A stretch of 52,621 bases of DNA from Minisyncoccota bacterium (GTDB taxonomy: Bacteria; Patescibacteriota; Minisyncoccia; Phycocordibacterales; CAJQIN01), in NCBI GenBank assembly GCA_905478465.1, contig CAJQIN010000026.1:1-52621 (forward strand), read 5' to 3'. Under the pieces are notes generated by a model, which searched no databases, was not told the DNA's origin, and saw only the letters and a program-made list of their open reading frames with translations. The position numbers and the translations under genes were made by a program. Positions 1-9,412 of the stretch are shown piece after piece. The first letter of the stretch is position 1, and every line of letters begins with the position of its first letter.

Positions 1-1622
1 ACCGCGCCCTCTCCGCCACAGACATATCCGCACTCTATAACTCTGGCACAACAAAACACTCACAAGTATCAGAAACAAACCTCATTGGTCATTGGAAGTT
101 TGATGATGCATCTGGTACCACAGCCACAGACCACTCAGGACAAGGAAACACTGGAACACTCACCAATGGTCCTCTGTGGACTTCGGGAAAGAAAGGTAAA
201 GCAGTGAATTTTGATGGAATAGATGACTATGCAACTACTGGAACCAATCTTCTCTCGGCAGATTACACTATCTCTGCTTGGGTTAATCCACATACCTTGC
301 GTACAAGTGTAGACATCGATCATACTATTTTCTCACAGTATTCTGGAGACACTGGAAGATTTATATTTAACATTCTTTATAGTGGAGGAAATCACTATCT
401 TGATGTGTTTGAGGGAGGGGCTTCTGGACATACAGTGGGGACGACTCCTTTCCAAGAAAATAAATGGTATTACGTCACTGTTACCCGATCATCTAATGCT
501 GTTAAGGCGTATGTAAATGGTGTGGAAGATATATCGACTACTTTCAGTACAACAGCTCCAAATGTTATCAACCGTGTCGGAAGTTATGATGGTTCATTTG
601 GTTTCTTTGATGGAGATATTGATGACCTTCGTGTTTATAACACCGCTCTATCCGCAGAACAAATCAAAGCCCTCTACAATGAAAACCAGGTAACAATCAA
701 CTCCTCCCAAAACAACAAACTCACCGACGGACTCGTTGGTCTATGGAGTTTTGATGGGCAAGATGTTGCAATTTCTTCTGGAGGCGGGGGAGCAGACTAT
801 ACTGTCTCTGGTGCAGGAGAGACTGGATATAATGGGGATTACGTAGAGAGTGGAACATATGGTGGATATCCTCGGTATACCCTCGACAGTAGTCATTGGA
901 TTATCAATGACTTTGGAAATGAGTGGCTACTCAATGAGAGTGGAGACAGTATTAGTTGTCCTGCATATGGGACAAATTCTATTGAGGGTACTTGGTTCAC
1001 ATATTGCTCTGTGGACCCAGCCCCAACCGTCACCGCGGGTGGTGGAGGTGGATCCACCGCCACCGCCTACGACCGATCAGGAAACTCCAATGACGGAACT
1101 CTCACGGGTGGTCCCACACCAGACAGAGGAATTATTGGTCAAGCAATGAGTTTTGATGGGGTGGATGATTATGTGGATCTTGCAACACAGATAGGAAATA
1201 GTACTAATGCAACTTATTCAGCATGGGTCAATTTTAGTGGTACTGGAAATGTGGCTGTTCTAGGTTCAAATGGTTCAAATACTTCCTATGTTTTTTTGTT
1301 CTATAACGAAACTTCTATATTTGTAGGCGATAACACTGCTGGAACTCAGATAAGTTGGGTATATACGGTTAGTGATTTTGCAAATAAATGGAAAATGCTA
1401 ACTCTTGTGAAAAATGGTTCATCGCAGACTTTGTATATAGATGGTATTAGTCAGGGTTCAGAAACAATGACCAATATCACTCCCGTTGATTACATAGGAA
1501 CAGGACAAACAGGAAACAATGATTACCATTTTACCGGCAAGATTGATGATGTTCGTATATACAACCGCGCTCTTTCTTCTGATGAAATAACGAGGTTGTA
1601 TAAGTTGGGGGCGAGGGAGTAG
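1..1622 (+). CDS. LamG/concanavalin A-like multidomain surface protein (5' truncated by window edge)
   Basis: Frame open from base 3 (RALSATDISALYNSGT...) through the listed 204 ORF to TAG at 1622; repeated LamG motifs (W.FD..., DRSGNSNDGTL, FDG.DDYV, G.IDDVRIYNRALS..EI..LY). Confidence 0.85.
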   Translation, partial: RALSATDISALYNSGTTKHSQVSETNLIGHWKFDDASGTTATDHSGQGNTGTLTNGPLWTSGKKGKAVNFDGIDDYATTGTNLLSADYTISAWVNPHTLRTSVDIDHTIFSQYSGDTGRFIFNILYSGGNHYLDVFEGGASGHTVGTTPFQENKWYYVTVTRSSNAVKAYVNGVEDISTTFSTTAPNVINRVGSYDGSFGFFDGDIDDLRVYNTALSAEQIKALYNENQVTINSSQNNKLTDGLVGLWSFDGQDVAISSGGGGADYTVSGAGETGYNGDYVESGTYGGYPRYTLDSSHWIINDFGNEWLLNESGDSISCPAYGTNSIEGTWFTYCSVDPAPTVTAGGGGGSTATAYDRSGNSNDGTLTGGPTPDRGIIGQAMSFDGVDDYVDLATQIGNSTNATYSAWVNFSGTGNVAVLGSNGSNTSYVFLFYNETSIFVGDNTAGTQISWVYTVSDFANKWKMLTLVKNGSSQTLYIDGISQGSETMTNITPVDYIGTGQTGNNDYHFTGKIDDVRIYNRALSSDEITRLYKLGARE

Positions 1623-1627
1623 TTCTG

Positions 1628-1700
1628 AGCCACCTCGCAGGATCGAACTGCGGACCTACGGTTTACGATACCATCGCTCTGCCAACTGAGCTAAGGTGGC
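1628..1700 (-). tRNA. tRNA-Thr(CGT)
   Basis: Cloverleaf: acceptor GCCACCT/AGGTGGC, anticodon arm ATGGT-ATCGTAA-ACCGT, T-arm CGCAG-TTCGATC-CTGCG. Confidence 0.92.
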
Positions 1701-1805
1701 TAAAAACGGCTTGTGAGAGAAAAAATGAGCGGGTATCTAATCCTCTCCAATTCTCACAAGCCTGGCAAACGAGTGTCATTGCATATAATCTCGACTCGTT
1801 GCGTG

Positions 1806-1878
1806 AGCCATTGTCCGGGATTGAACCGGAGACCTCGTCATTACCAATGACGTGCTCTACCAACTGAGCTACAATGGC
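1806..1878 (-). tRNA. tRNA-Thr(GGT)
   Basis: Cloverleaf: GCCATTG/CAATGGC, anticodon arm CGTCA-TTGGTAA-TGACG, T-loop TTCAATC. Confidence 0.92.
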
Positions 1879-2005
1879 TGAGAAACTATCTGTATATTCT
1901 ACATTTTTTATTCATACAAACAACAATTTTGTCAGATATGATTGACAAAAATATAATATAGTATATATTAATACAGATATTGATCTTTTATGTCTTTAGA
2001 AATTA

Positions 2006-2156
2006 GATGAGATGTGGATACTTTTTTTAGAAAGTCTGCAGTCCGTACCCCTGCTGTAGAAGTTAAGCAACTTCGTCCACTGCTTACGTTAAGTTTCCAC
2101 ATCTTTTTCAACTGCGGTTCCAATCTCTGGGAAGGGAGAGGGCCGCAGTTTTTTTG
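2006..2156 (+). ncRNA. Candidate structured RNA with intrinsic terminator, upstream of prfB
   Basis: GATGTGGAtACTT pairs with AAGTtTCCACATC; internal GAAGTT-AAGC-AACTTC hairpin; then AACTGCGG...CCGCAGTT followed by T7. Confidence 0.35.
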
Positions 2157-2213
2157 TATATAAGAGGGGTTATTGTTTTCATTTTTTATATTTTTAACGT
2201 ATGCTTTCTTTAT

Positions 2214-3092
2214 ATGAGAGACACTAATGACATACAAAAAGAAATCGCAGAGATTGAATCACGTATGATGGGTGTGGATTTTTGGAAGGACAAACATAAA
2301 GCACAGGTTGATGTAAAGACTTTACAGGATCTAAAAGATGAACTTGAAGGGGTGGGCAAGTATGATAAGGGTGATGCAATAGTTACTATTTTTTCTGGTG
2401 CTGGAGGTGATGATGCTGAAGATTTTTCTAGAATTTTATTTGAAATGTATACAAAATTTGTCTCAAAAAATAATTGGGATTCTTTTGTATTGCATGAAAA
2501 TAAAAATGAACAAGGTGGTTATCGGAATATTACATTTGAAGTACAAGGAAAAAAAGCGTATGGAACATTAAAGAATGAATCTGGAGTACATCGTCTTGTA
2601 AGGCTTTCTCCTTTTAATTCAAAACAACAAAGACACACATCTTTTTCGATGGTAGAAGTTATTCCAAAATTTGAGGTGACAAGTGATATTGAAATATCAG
2701 AACAAGATCTTCGTTTTGAATTTTCACGTTCAAGTGGGCCTGGCGGGCAGAATGTTAATAAGAGAGAAACAGCTGTACGTATTGTTCATGAACCTACGGG
2801 TCTTGCTGGACACTCAGATGCTGAGCGTTCTCAAGAACAGAATAGGGAAAAGGCTATGCAGATTCTTCGTGGAAAAATATTTAAAGCGTTGGAAGAGGAG
2901 CGCGTAAAAAAGGAGGGTGAAATGTATATTTCAAAAACAACAGAGATTGAGTGGGGTAATCAGATTCGTTCATATGTTTTTCATCCGTATAAAATGATAA
3001 AAGACCATCGTACTAATACAGAAGTACGAGATATTGAGTCTGTGCTTGACGGAAATTTGGACACGTTTATTGAGGCGGAGAAAGATTTGTAG
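2214..3092 (+). CDS. prfB: Peptide chain release factor 2, short form
   Basis: SPF specificity motif (LVRLSPFNSKQQRHTSF) and GGQ motif (SSGPGGQNVNKRETAVRI); start taken at ATG 2214 (MRDTNDIQKEI). Confidence 0.9.
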   Translation: MRDTNDIQKEIAEIESRMMGVDFWKDKHKAQVDVKTLQDLKDELEGVGKYDKGDAIVTIFSGAGGDDAEDFSRILFEMYTKFVSKNNWDSFVLHENKNEQGGYRNITFEVQGKKAYGTLKNESGVHRLVRLSPFNSKQQRHTSFSMVEVIPKFEVTSDIEISEQDLRFEFSRSSGPGGQNVNKRETAVRIVHEPTGLAGHSDAERSQEQNREKAMQILRGKIFKALEEERVKKEGEMYISKTTEIEWGNQIRSYVFHPYKMIKDHRTNTEVRDIESVLDGNLDTFIEAEKDL

Positions 3093-3121
3093 GTGTAAAG
3101 GCCTATGGTACAATAAATCAA

Positions 3122-3802
3122 ATGATTCATTTTGATGGAGTTTCAAAAATATATAATGAAGATTCAGCCGCTCTTGAAGGTGTTACTTTTTCTGTAAAGC
3201 CGAGTGAGTTTTTGTCTATCGTGGGACATTCTGGTGCTGGAAAAACAACACTCTTAAAAATGTTACTTGCACAAGAAAGTCCTACTTCAGGTTCTGTTTT
3301 TTTAGAATCCGCAGATATTAATTCTCTTAAAAAATATGAATTAAATAGTTTGCGACGAAGAATGGGGACTATTTTTCAAGATTTTAAATTACTTCCAAAT
3401 AAAACTGTTTTTGAAAATATAGCATTCGCTATGGAGGCGGCTGGTAAAACCGATGAGGAGATAGCTTCAGATGTTCCTTATGTTCTTGAGCTTGTAGGAC
3501 TAGACCAAAAGGCGTGGCGTTTCCCAGAACAGTTGTCAGGAGGAGAGAAGCAGCGTGTAGCTATTGCCAGAGCTATTGTGAATCAGCCTGATATATTGAT
3601 TGCAGATGAACCTACAGGAAATCTTGATCCACTTCATACATATGACATTGTTCAGATTTTAAAGAAAATAAATGATCTTGGTACAACTGTTCTTCTGACA
3701 ACACATAATAAGGGGGTTATAGATACTTTGCAGAAACGAGTGATTACAATGGAAGGTGGAAAAATTATTAGAGATGATGAGGACGGAAAGTACGTACTAT
3801 AG
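3122..3802 (+). CDS. ftsE: Cell division ATP-binding protein FtsE
   Basis: Walker A GHSGAGKTTLL, signature [15 protein letters not shown], Walker B; directly followed by ftsX. Confidence 0.9.
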   Translation: MIHFDGVSKIYNEDSAALEGVTFSVKPSEFLSIVGHSGAGKTTLLKMLLAQESPTSGSVFLESADINSLKKYELNSLRRRMGTIFQDFKLLPNKTVFENIAFAMEAAGKTDEEIASDVPYVLELVGLDQKAWRFPEQLSGGEKQRVAIARAIVNQPDILIADEPTGNLDPLHTYDIVQILKKINDLGTTVLLTTHNKGVIDTLQKRVITMEGGKIIRDDEDGKYVL

Positions 3803-3820
3803 TTATAAAAAATACCAATT

Positions 3821-4744
3821 ATGTTTTTTACAAATCTTCGAAGAATTGCACAGTCTAGTTTTCATGGTTTCTGGAGAAACGGCTTTGTTTCTCTTGCCTC
3901 AGTTCTGGTGATGACCATTACTTTACTTGTCGTCGGCTCAACTATCTTTTTGAATGCTGTCTTTGATGCTACCTTAGTGACGATTGAGGAAAAAGTAGAT
4001 GTAAATGTGTACTTTGTTCCAGATGCAGAAGAAGAAAATATTCTCAGTACAAAAGCTTCTATTGAAGCATTGCCTGAGGTTCAGAGTGTTGTGTATGTGA
4101 CTAAGGAGCAGGTGTTAGAGAACTTTTTAGAGATACACAAGGATGATCAGACAACCTTGCAAGCCTTAGATGAGATTGATGATAATCCTCTTGGAGCTAA
4201 GCTTAATATACGGGCTAAAGACCCATCACAGTATCAAAGCGTGGCAGATTTTCTAACTGAGCGTACTGACACTCTTGACGGAGAACCTGTTATTGATTAT
4301 GTGAACTTTTTTAAGAATAAAGAAGCTATTGATAGACTGTCGCGAATTATTGATTCTGTTGAAAGCGTGGCGCTTCTATTGACGATTCTTTTGGTTGTTA
4401 TTTCTGTTCTTATTACCTTTAATACTATACGCCTTGGTATCTATGTCTCACGAGAAGAGATTAGTGTTATGAGGCTTGTTGGAGCAAGTACATCATATAT
4501 TCGATGGCCATTTGTTTTTACGGGTATTATATATGGTATATTGGCTGGTTTTCTTGCCATATTGATCTTTTTTCCGGTAACCTTGTATCTAGGAGATCTC
4601 ACAGAGCGATTCTTTATTGGTATAAATATATTTGAATACTATGTTTCTAATTTTGGACAACTCTTTTTTGTTGTTCTTGGTTCTGGTATTATTATTGGAG
4701 CAGTATCAAGTTATTTGGCAGTCAAAAGATATTTGAAATCATAA
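3821..4744 (+). CDS. ftsX: Cell division protein FtsX
   Basis: Four-TM permease, EISVMRLVGAS motif, adjacent to ftsE. Confidence 0.9.
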   Translation: MFFTNLRRIAQSSFHGFWRNGFVSLASVLVMTITLLVVGSTIFLNAVFDATLVTIEEKVDVNVYFVPDAEEENILSTKASIEALPEVQSVVYVTKEQVLENFLEIHKDDQTTLQALDEIDDNPLGAKLNIRAKDPSQYQSVADFLTERTDTLDGEPVIDYVNFFKNKEAIDRLSRIIDSVESVALLLTILLVVISVLITFNTIRLGIYVSREEISVMRLVGASTSYIRWPFVFTGIIYGILAGFLAILIFFPVTLYLGDLTERFFIGINIFEYYVSNFGQLFFVVLGSGIIIGAVSSYLAVKRYLKS

Positions 4745-4790
4745 TTAACAGTAATCAAGGGAGCTTTGGCTCCCTGTTGTTTTGGTAGAT

Positions 4791-6446
4791 ATGGTAAAAA
4801 AAAATAAAAAAAGAAAATATTTATTTGTAACAGGGGGTGTTATGTCTGGTGTGGGAAAGGGTATAGCGGCTTCATCTATTGGAACGATTTTAGAGGCGCG
4901 TGGATTAAAGGTAACTGCTTTAAAAATTGATCCTTATATTAATGTTGACGCGGGCACAATGAATCCTACCGAACATGGAGAGGTGTTCGTCCTCAAAGAT
5001 GGAGATGAGTGTGACCAAGACATGGGAAATTATGAGCGATTTCTAAATACAGACTTAACACGTATTAATTATATGACCACGGGTCGTGTATATCAGGAGG
5101 TGATTCGACGTGAGAGAAATCTTGAGTATAAAGGGAAAAATGTTGAAGTTGTTCCTGATATTCCTAAAGAAGTTATTCACCGTATTAAAAAAGCATCTGA
5201 GGATGCTGATGCGGATGTTACCATTGTAGAGATAGGTGGGACTATTGGTGAATATCAAAATGTTATTTTTGTTGAAGCTGCTCGTATGATGCATCTGGAT
5301 TCTCCAGATGATGTTGGTTTTGTGATGGTGAGTTATATTCCCATTCCTTCAAAGGTAGGTGAGATGAAAACAAAACCAACACAAACTGCTGCCCGTATGT
5401 TAAATAGTATTGGTGTACAAGCTGATATTATTATTGCCCGAAGTGATGTGGCTCTTGATAATAAACGCAAGGATAAAATTGCGACATTTTGTAATATAAA
5501 AAGAGATCATGTTGTGTCAGCTCCTGATGTTGAAAGTATTTATGATGTTCCTGTAAATTTCGAGAAAGATAAATTGAGTGACATTATTTGTAGCGTTCTT
5601 TGTTTGAAGCCGAAAAACAAAGTAGCGGACCTGTCTTCTTGGAAGAGATTTGTACGCAAATCAAAAAATGGAAATGCAGAAGTTAATATTGCAGTGGTGG
5701 GGAAGTACTTTGATTCAGGAGAATTTGTTTTGTCTGATGTGTATATATCTGTTCTTGAGGCTATCAAATATTCTTCTTATAAAAATGGTGTTAAGCCTAA
5801 AATTCATTATATTAATTCAAAACATGTTGAAGATGGTTTGGTGAATCTTTCAGATCTGAAAAAATATGACGGTATTCTTGTTCCAGGAGGTTTTGGTTCA
5901 ACTGGTATTGAAGGAATCGTAAAGACTATTAAGTATGCTAGAGAGAATAAAATTCCATATTTTGGTATTTGTTATGGTATGCAGCTTTTGGTTATTGAGT
6001 TTGCCCGAAATGTGGCGAAGTTGGCAGGGGCACAAACTGCTGAAATTAGTCAAGATTCAAAACATCTTGTGATTGATATCATGCCAGAACAAAAGGAGCT
6101 AATGAAGAATAAAAATTATGGAGGAACTATGCGTCTTGGAACTTATCCTGCTATTTTGAAAAAAGGAACAATTGCACGTAAAGCTTACGGAGTTATGGAA
6201 ATAGAAGAAAGACATCGTCACCGGTATGAAGTAAATCCAGAATATATTGCAAAGCTGCAAGATGCTGGACTAGTTTTTTCTGGAACATCTCCAGACCATA
6301 GATTAATGGAGATTGCAGAGTTGCCGAAGGGAGAGCACCCATTTTTTGTTGGTGTACAATTTCATCCTGAATTTCAAGCTCGACCACTTTCTCCGCATCC
6401 TATTTTTACTGAGTTTATAAAAGCTGCAATTTCAAGAAAGAAATAG
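4791..6446 (+). CDS. pyrG: CTP synthase
   Basis: FVTGGVMSGVGKGI..., GGTIGEYQN, GATase domain PYFGICYGMQ and HPEFQARP. Confidence 0.97.
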   Translation: MVKKNKKRKYLFVTGGVMSGVGKGIAASSIGTILEARGLKVTALKIDPYINVDAGTMNPTEHGEVFVLKDGDECDQDMGNYERFLNTDLTRINYMTTGRVYQEVIRRERNLEYKGKNVEVVPDIPKEVIHRIKKASEDADADVTIVEIGGTIGEYQNVIFVEAARMMHLDSPDDVGFVMVSYIPIPSKVGEMKTKPTQTAARMLNSIGVQADIIIARSDVALDNKRKDKIATFCNIKRDHVVSAPDVESIYDVPVNFEKDKLSDIICSVLCLKPKNKVADLSSWKRFVRKSKNGNAEVNIAVVGKYFDSGEFVLSDVYISVLEAIKYSSYKNGVKPKIHYINSKHVEDGLVNLSDLKKYDGILVPGGFGSTGIEGIVKTIKYARENKIPYFGICYGMQLLVIEFARNVAKLAGAQTAEISQDSKHLVIDIMPEQKELMKNKNYGGTMRLGTYPAILKKGTIARKAYGVMEIEERHRHRYEVNPEYIAKLQDAGLVFSGTSPDHRLMEIAELPKGEHPFFVGVQFHPEFQARPLSPHPIFTEFIKAAISRKK

Positions 6447-6454
6447 TTTGTGTA

Positions 6455-6706
6455 TGTCTGAAAAAATACAAAATTGTATACATGAATTACGTATAGAGAT
6501 TAGTATTGCCCAAGAAGAGCTTGCTAAAGGCGCGGGTGTAACAAGACAAACTATTATTTCTATGGAGAAGGGAAATTATACACCTTCTGTACATTTGGCT
6601 TTGTTTGTATAATTTGGCTGACTTGGGTGTTGAGTATGGAGAACATCTTCTTGAGATTCGTATAAATGGCGCTGGTTTTGAGGGTTATGCATTTACATTT
6701 GGATAG
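6455..6706 (+). pseudogene. XRE-type HTH regulator, apparently frame-disrupted
   Basis: HELRIEISIAQEELAKGAGVTRQTIISMEKGNYTPSVHLAL is HTH_XRE-like in frame 1; plausible start (ATG 6455) and downstream segment (NLADLGVEYGEHLLEI...) are in frame 2. Confidence 0.45.
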
Positions 6707-6795
6707 TAATAAAAACTAGTTTTTCTGGGTAAGTAAAGGGTATTTTTTTTGAAAGAAAACCCTTTGTTCTTGCGTAGTAATGGTAAAATAGATGT

Positions 6796-7362
6796 GTGGA
6801 GTATAAAATAAAAACAGATACAGAGATTGTTCAACTTTCTTTAAATAATAAAGATTTTTTTGCGATACTCATTGAAAGATATGAATCACCGCTTTCTAGA
6901 TATGTGCGACGACTTGGTGTAGGTGATAATGAAGACGTTCAGGATCTTTTGCAGAACGTTTTTATTAAGACATATCAGAATTTAAATGATTTTGACCAAG
7001 ACCTCTCTTTTTCTTCGTGGATATATCGTATTACCCATAACGAAACAATCAGTTTCTTTAGAAAAAAGAATGTACGACCTGAGGGAAATGCTGTGGCGGA
7101 TGGAGAAGAAATTCTTCTTCTTGTTAAAGATGATGAAGAGGGTGTATTTGATACTTTGGATAAGGTTTTTTTAAAAAAACATATGAAAAAAGCTCTTGGT
7201 AATATTGGACAAAAATATCAAGAGATTCTTGTCCTTAGGTATTTTGAAAATAAGAGTTATAAGGATATATCAGATATTTTACAAATACCTATGGGTTCAG
7301 TTGCAATAAATGTTCATAGGGCGAAAAAGTCTTTGAAAAAAGAATTAGAAAAAAATAATTAA
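6796..7362 (+). CDS. ECF-type RNA polymerase sigma factor (GTG start)
   Basis: Sigma70 region 2 (DLLQNVFIKTYQNLNDF..SFSSWIYRITHNETISFFRKK) and region 4 (YFENKSYKDISDILQIPMGSVAINVHRAKKSLKK). Confidence 0.88.
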   Translation: MEYKIKTDTEIVQLSLNNKDFFAILIERYESPLSRYVRRLGVGDNEDVQDLLQNVFIKTYQNLNDFDQDLSFSSWIYRITHNETISFFRKKNVRPEGNAVADGEEILLLVKDDEEGVFDTLDKVFLKKHMKKALGNIGQKYQEILVLRYFENKSYKDISDILQIPMGSVAINVHRAKKSLKKELEKNN

Positions 7363-7363
7363 T

Positions 7364-8236
7364 ATGAATAAAAATATAAAACAAAAAAATAAAGAATCAC
7401 AAAGTAATCTTGCATCAAGTGTCCTGTCTCGTATTAATGATGAGAAAAAAGAGCCTCTTCCGCGGTGGAGATTTGTTTTAAAGAATCAAACTTTTTGGAT
7501 TCTTTGGGTGCTATCGGTACTTATTGGCGCCGTGTCTGTTGCTGCAATTATTTTTGTTGTTTTAAATTCTGGATGGAAATATAGAATAATAATGCATGAT
7601 TCCTTTTTAGGTTTTTTCTTTCAAACGTTTCCAGTATTGTGGATAGTATCTTTAATATTTTTTATTTTTTTGGGATATGAAAACTTTAAGTATACAAAAA
7701 AAGGCTATAGATATTCATTTGCTAGTATTGTTTTAGCTAGTATTGGAGCAAGTCTTTTAGGTGGAGTTATTTTATATCAGTTTGGATTGGGAAATGTTAT
7801 AGATCAGGATTTTGGTAAACATATTCCATTCCATACTCCTATATTAATGCATCAGAAGGAAGCGTGGACAAATCCAGAAGATGGTTTTCTTGTTGGAAAT
7901 GTTCTCGAGATCAATATTGAAAATAATAATATGATACTTGAAACTTTTAAAGGAGATTTGTGGCGTGTTGATATGGGTGATTTACGTGAATCAGATTTAA
8001 GAGTGCTTGAATCTTTTTCAGAAATTCGTATTGTCGGTCTTCCTTCAGAGGCAGAAGAATTTCATGCATGTTTTATTTTTCCGTGGAAGATTTTTGGAAG
8101 GGGATATGATTCTAAGCCTGGACAAATAAAGCCTGCTCTTGATTTTATTAAAGGAGGTGAAAGAAATATATTTGAAGAGCGTAGTAATGATTGTAAGGAC
8201 GTACGACCTTACAAAATATTACAAACACTTCAATAA
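7364..8236 (+). CDS. Membrane protein, likely sigma-factor-associated
   Basis: 3-4 predicted TM segments; starts 2 nt after the ECF sigma ORF. Confidence 0.6.
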   Translation: MNKNIKQKNKESQSNLASSVLSRINDEKKEPLPRWRFVLKNQTFWILWVLSVLIGAVSVAAIIFVVLNSGWKYRIIMHDSFLGFFFQTFPVLWIVSLIFFIFLGYENFKYTKKGYRYSFASIVLASIGASLLGGVILYQFGLGNVIDQDFGKHIPFHTPILMHQKEAWTNPEDGFLVGNVLEINIENNNMILETFKGDLWRVDMGDLRESDLRVLESFSEIRIVGLPSEAEEFHACFIFPWKIFGRGYDSKPGQIKPALDFIKGGERNIFEERSNDCKDVRPYKILQTLQ

Positions 8237-8245
8237 ATTAATATA

Positions 8246-8851
8246 ATGAAAACAGAATTATTTACAAAAGTATCCGCCATCACTATTCCGACACTTATTG
8301 GTTTTGTTGCTGGAGGTGCTATTCTCGCTACCGCATATGCTCATAACGAAGATGGTTTCAGATATAGTAATCTTACAACCGAACAGCAAGAGGTATTTGA
8401 GCAGGTAAGAGAATTGCGTCAAGAAGGTGATTTTGATGAGGCACAAAAACTTGCACAGGATGCTGGACTACCAGAGAAGCATCATTTTGGAATGCAGCAT
8501 AAAAGTATGACTGATGAGCAAAAGAGTGTCCTTGAACAAATTAGAACGTTACGAGAGGAAGGTAATTTTGAAGAGGCAAGAGCGCTTTCTGAAGAATTTG
8601 AATTAGATGCTAATTTTAGAGGAAAAGAAGGTAATCAGGAAATACGAGATGCCATTGAATCTAATGATTATGATGCTTATAAAGAGTTAACAGCAGAAGC
8701 ACCTTTTGCAGATCAGGTTGATTCTAGTTTCTTTGAAAAGGTAGTTGAGGCACATGAATACATGCAATCTGGTGACCATGAATCTGCTAGAGATATAATG
8801 GAAGAGCTTGGTATACATGAGTTTCGTGGAGGAGGACGTTCTCTAAAATAA
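8246..8851 (+). CDS. Exported helical-repeat protein
   Basis: N-terminal hydrophobic signal; repeats TTEQQEVFEQVRELRQEGDFDEAQKLAQ / TDEQKSVLEQIRTLREEGNFEEARALSE. Confidence 0.6.
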   Translation: MKTELFTKVSAITIPTLIGFVAGGAILATAYAHNEDGFRYSNLTTEQQEVFEQVRELRQEGDFDEAQKLAQDAGLPEKHHFGMQHKSMTDEQKSVLEQIRTLREEGNFEEARALSEEFELDANFRGKEGNQEIRDAIESNDYDAYKELTAEAPFADQVDSSFFEKVVEAHEYMQSGDHESARDIMEELGIHEFRGGGRSLK

Positions 8852-8872
8852 AAAATTAGGTAATTATTATAC

Positions 8873-8903
8873 AAAAAACACGAAAATTTTTTCGTGTTTT
8901 TTT
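8873..8903 (+). terminator. Intrinsic terminator
   Basis: AAAACACGAAAA/TTTTCGTGTTTT then T-run. Confidence 0.8.
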
Positions 8904-8961
8904 GTTATTGTGTCATGTCAGATGTTATACTTAAGAGGCTTATTGGTTAAATAATTATTAT

Positions 8962-9357
8962 ATGATTAAAAAATATATTGGACATAATCCAGAGTTTGGT
9001 ATGTTCGTATTAAGAATTGTGGTTGGTTTAGTTTTTCTAGTTCATGGGTATAGTAAATTTTCCGCAGGATCTGATACTGTTGCGGGTATGTTTGCTACTA
9101 TAGGTATTCCAGCTGCCATGCTAATGGCTTGGATAGTTATACTTATCGAATTTTTTGGAGGTCTAGCACTCATCCTTGGGGCAGGTACACGTCTTGCAGC
9201 GCTATTATTGGGTATCATTATGGTAGTTGCTATTTTTACCGTTAAATTTAAAATGGGTTTTGCTGGAGGGTATGAATTTGATTTAGTTCTTCTGGGTGCA
9301 CTTGTAGCACTTCTTCTTGGAGGGCCAGGAAAAAACGCTCTTTGCGAAAGAGAATAA
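8962..9357 (+). CDS. DoxX family membrane protein
   Basis: RIVVGLVFLVHGYSKF...EFFGGLALILGAGTRLAALLL motif. Confidence 0.85.
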   Translation: MIKKYIGHNPEFGMFVLRIVVGLVFLVHGYSKFSAGSDTVAGMFATIGIPAAMLMAWIVILIEFFGGLALILGAGTRLAALLLGIIMVVAIFTVKFKMGFAGGYEFDLVLLGALVALLLGGPGKNALCERE

Positions 9358-9383
9358 ATATCTTTTGATTTATTATAGGTTTT

Positions 9384-9412
9384 AAAAAACGCGATATGTT
9401 ATCGCGTTTTTT
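9384..9412. terminator. Bidirectional terminator between convergent genes
   Basis: AAAAAACGCGATA tgt TATCGCGTTTTTT. Confidence 0.8.

Noticed and set aside
1663-1863. Minus-strand ORF of 66 aa
   Set aside because: Lies across both tRNA-Thr genes; translation of tRNA sequence (SSVGRA...), not a real CDS.
2006-2156. 5S rRNA
   Set aside because: GAAGTTAAGC and GGGAGAG motifs occur, but their spacing (77 nt versus about 47 in E. coli) and the perfect terminator stem do not fit 5S.
2154-2213. N-terminal extension of prfB
   Set aside because: MYIRGVIVFIFYIFNVCFLY is AT-rich leader immediately after the terminator, not RF2-like.
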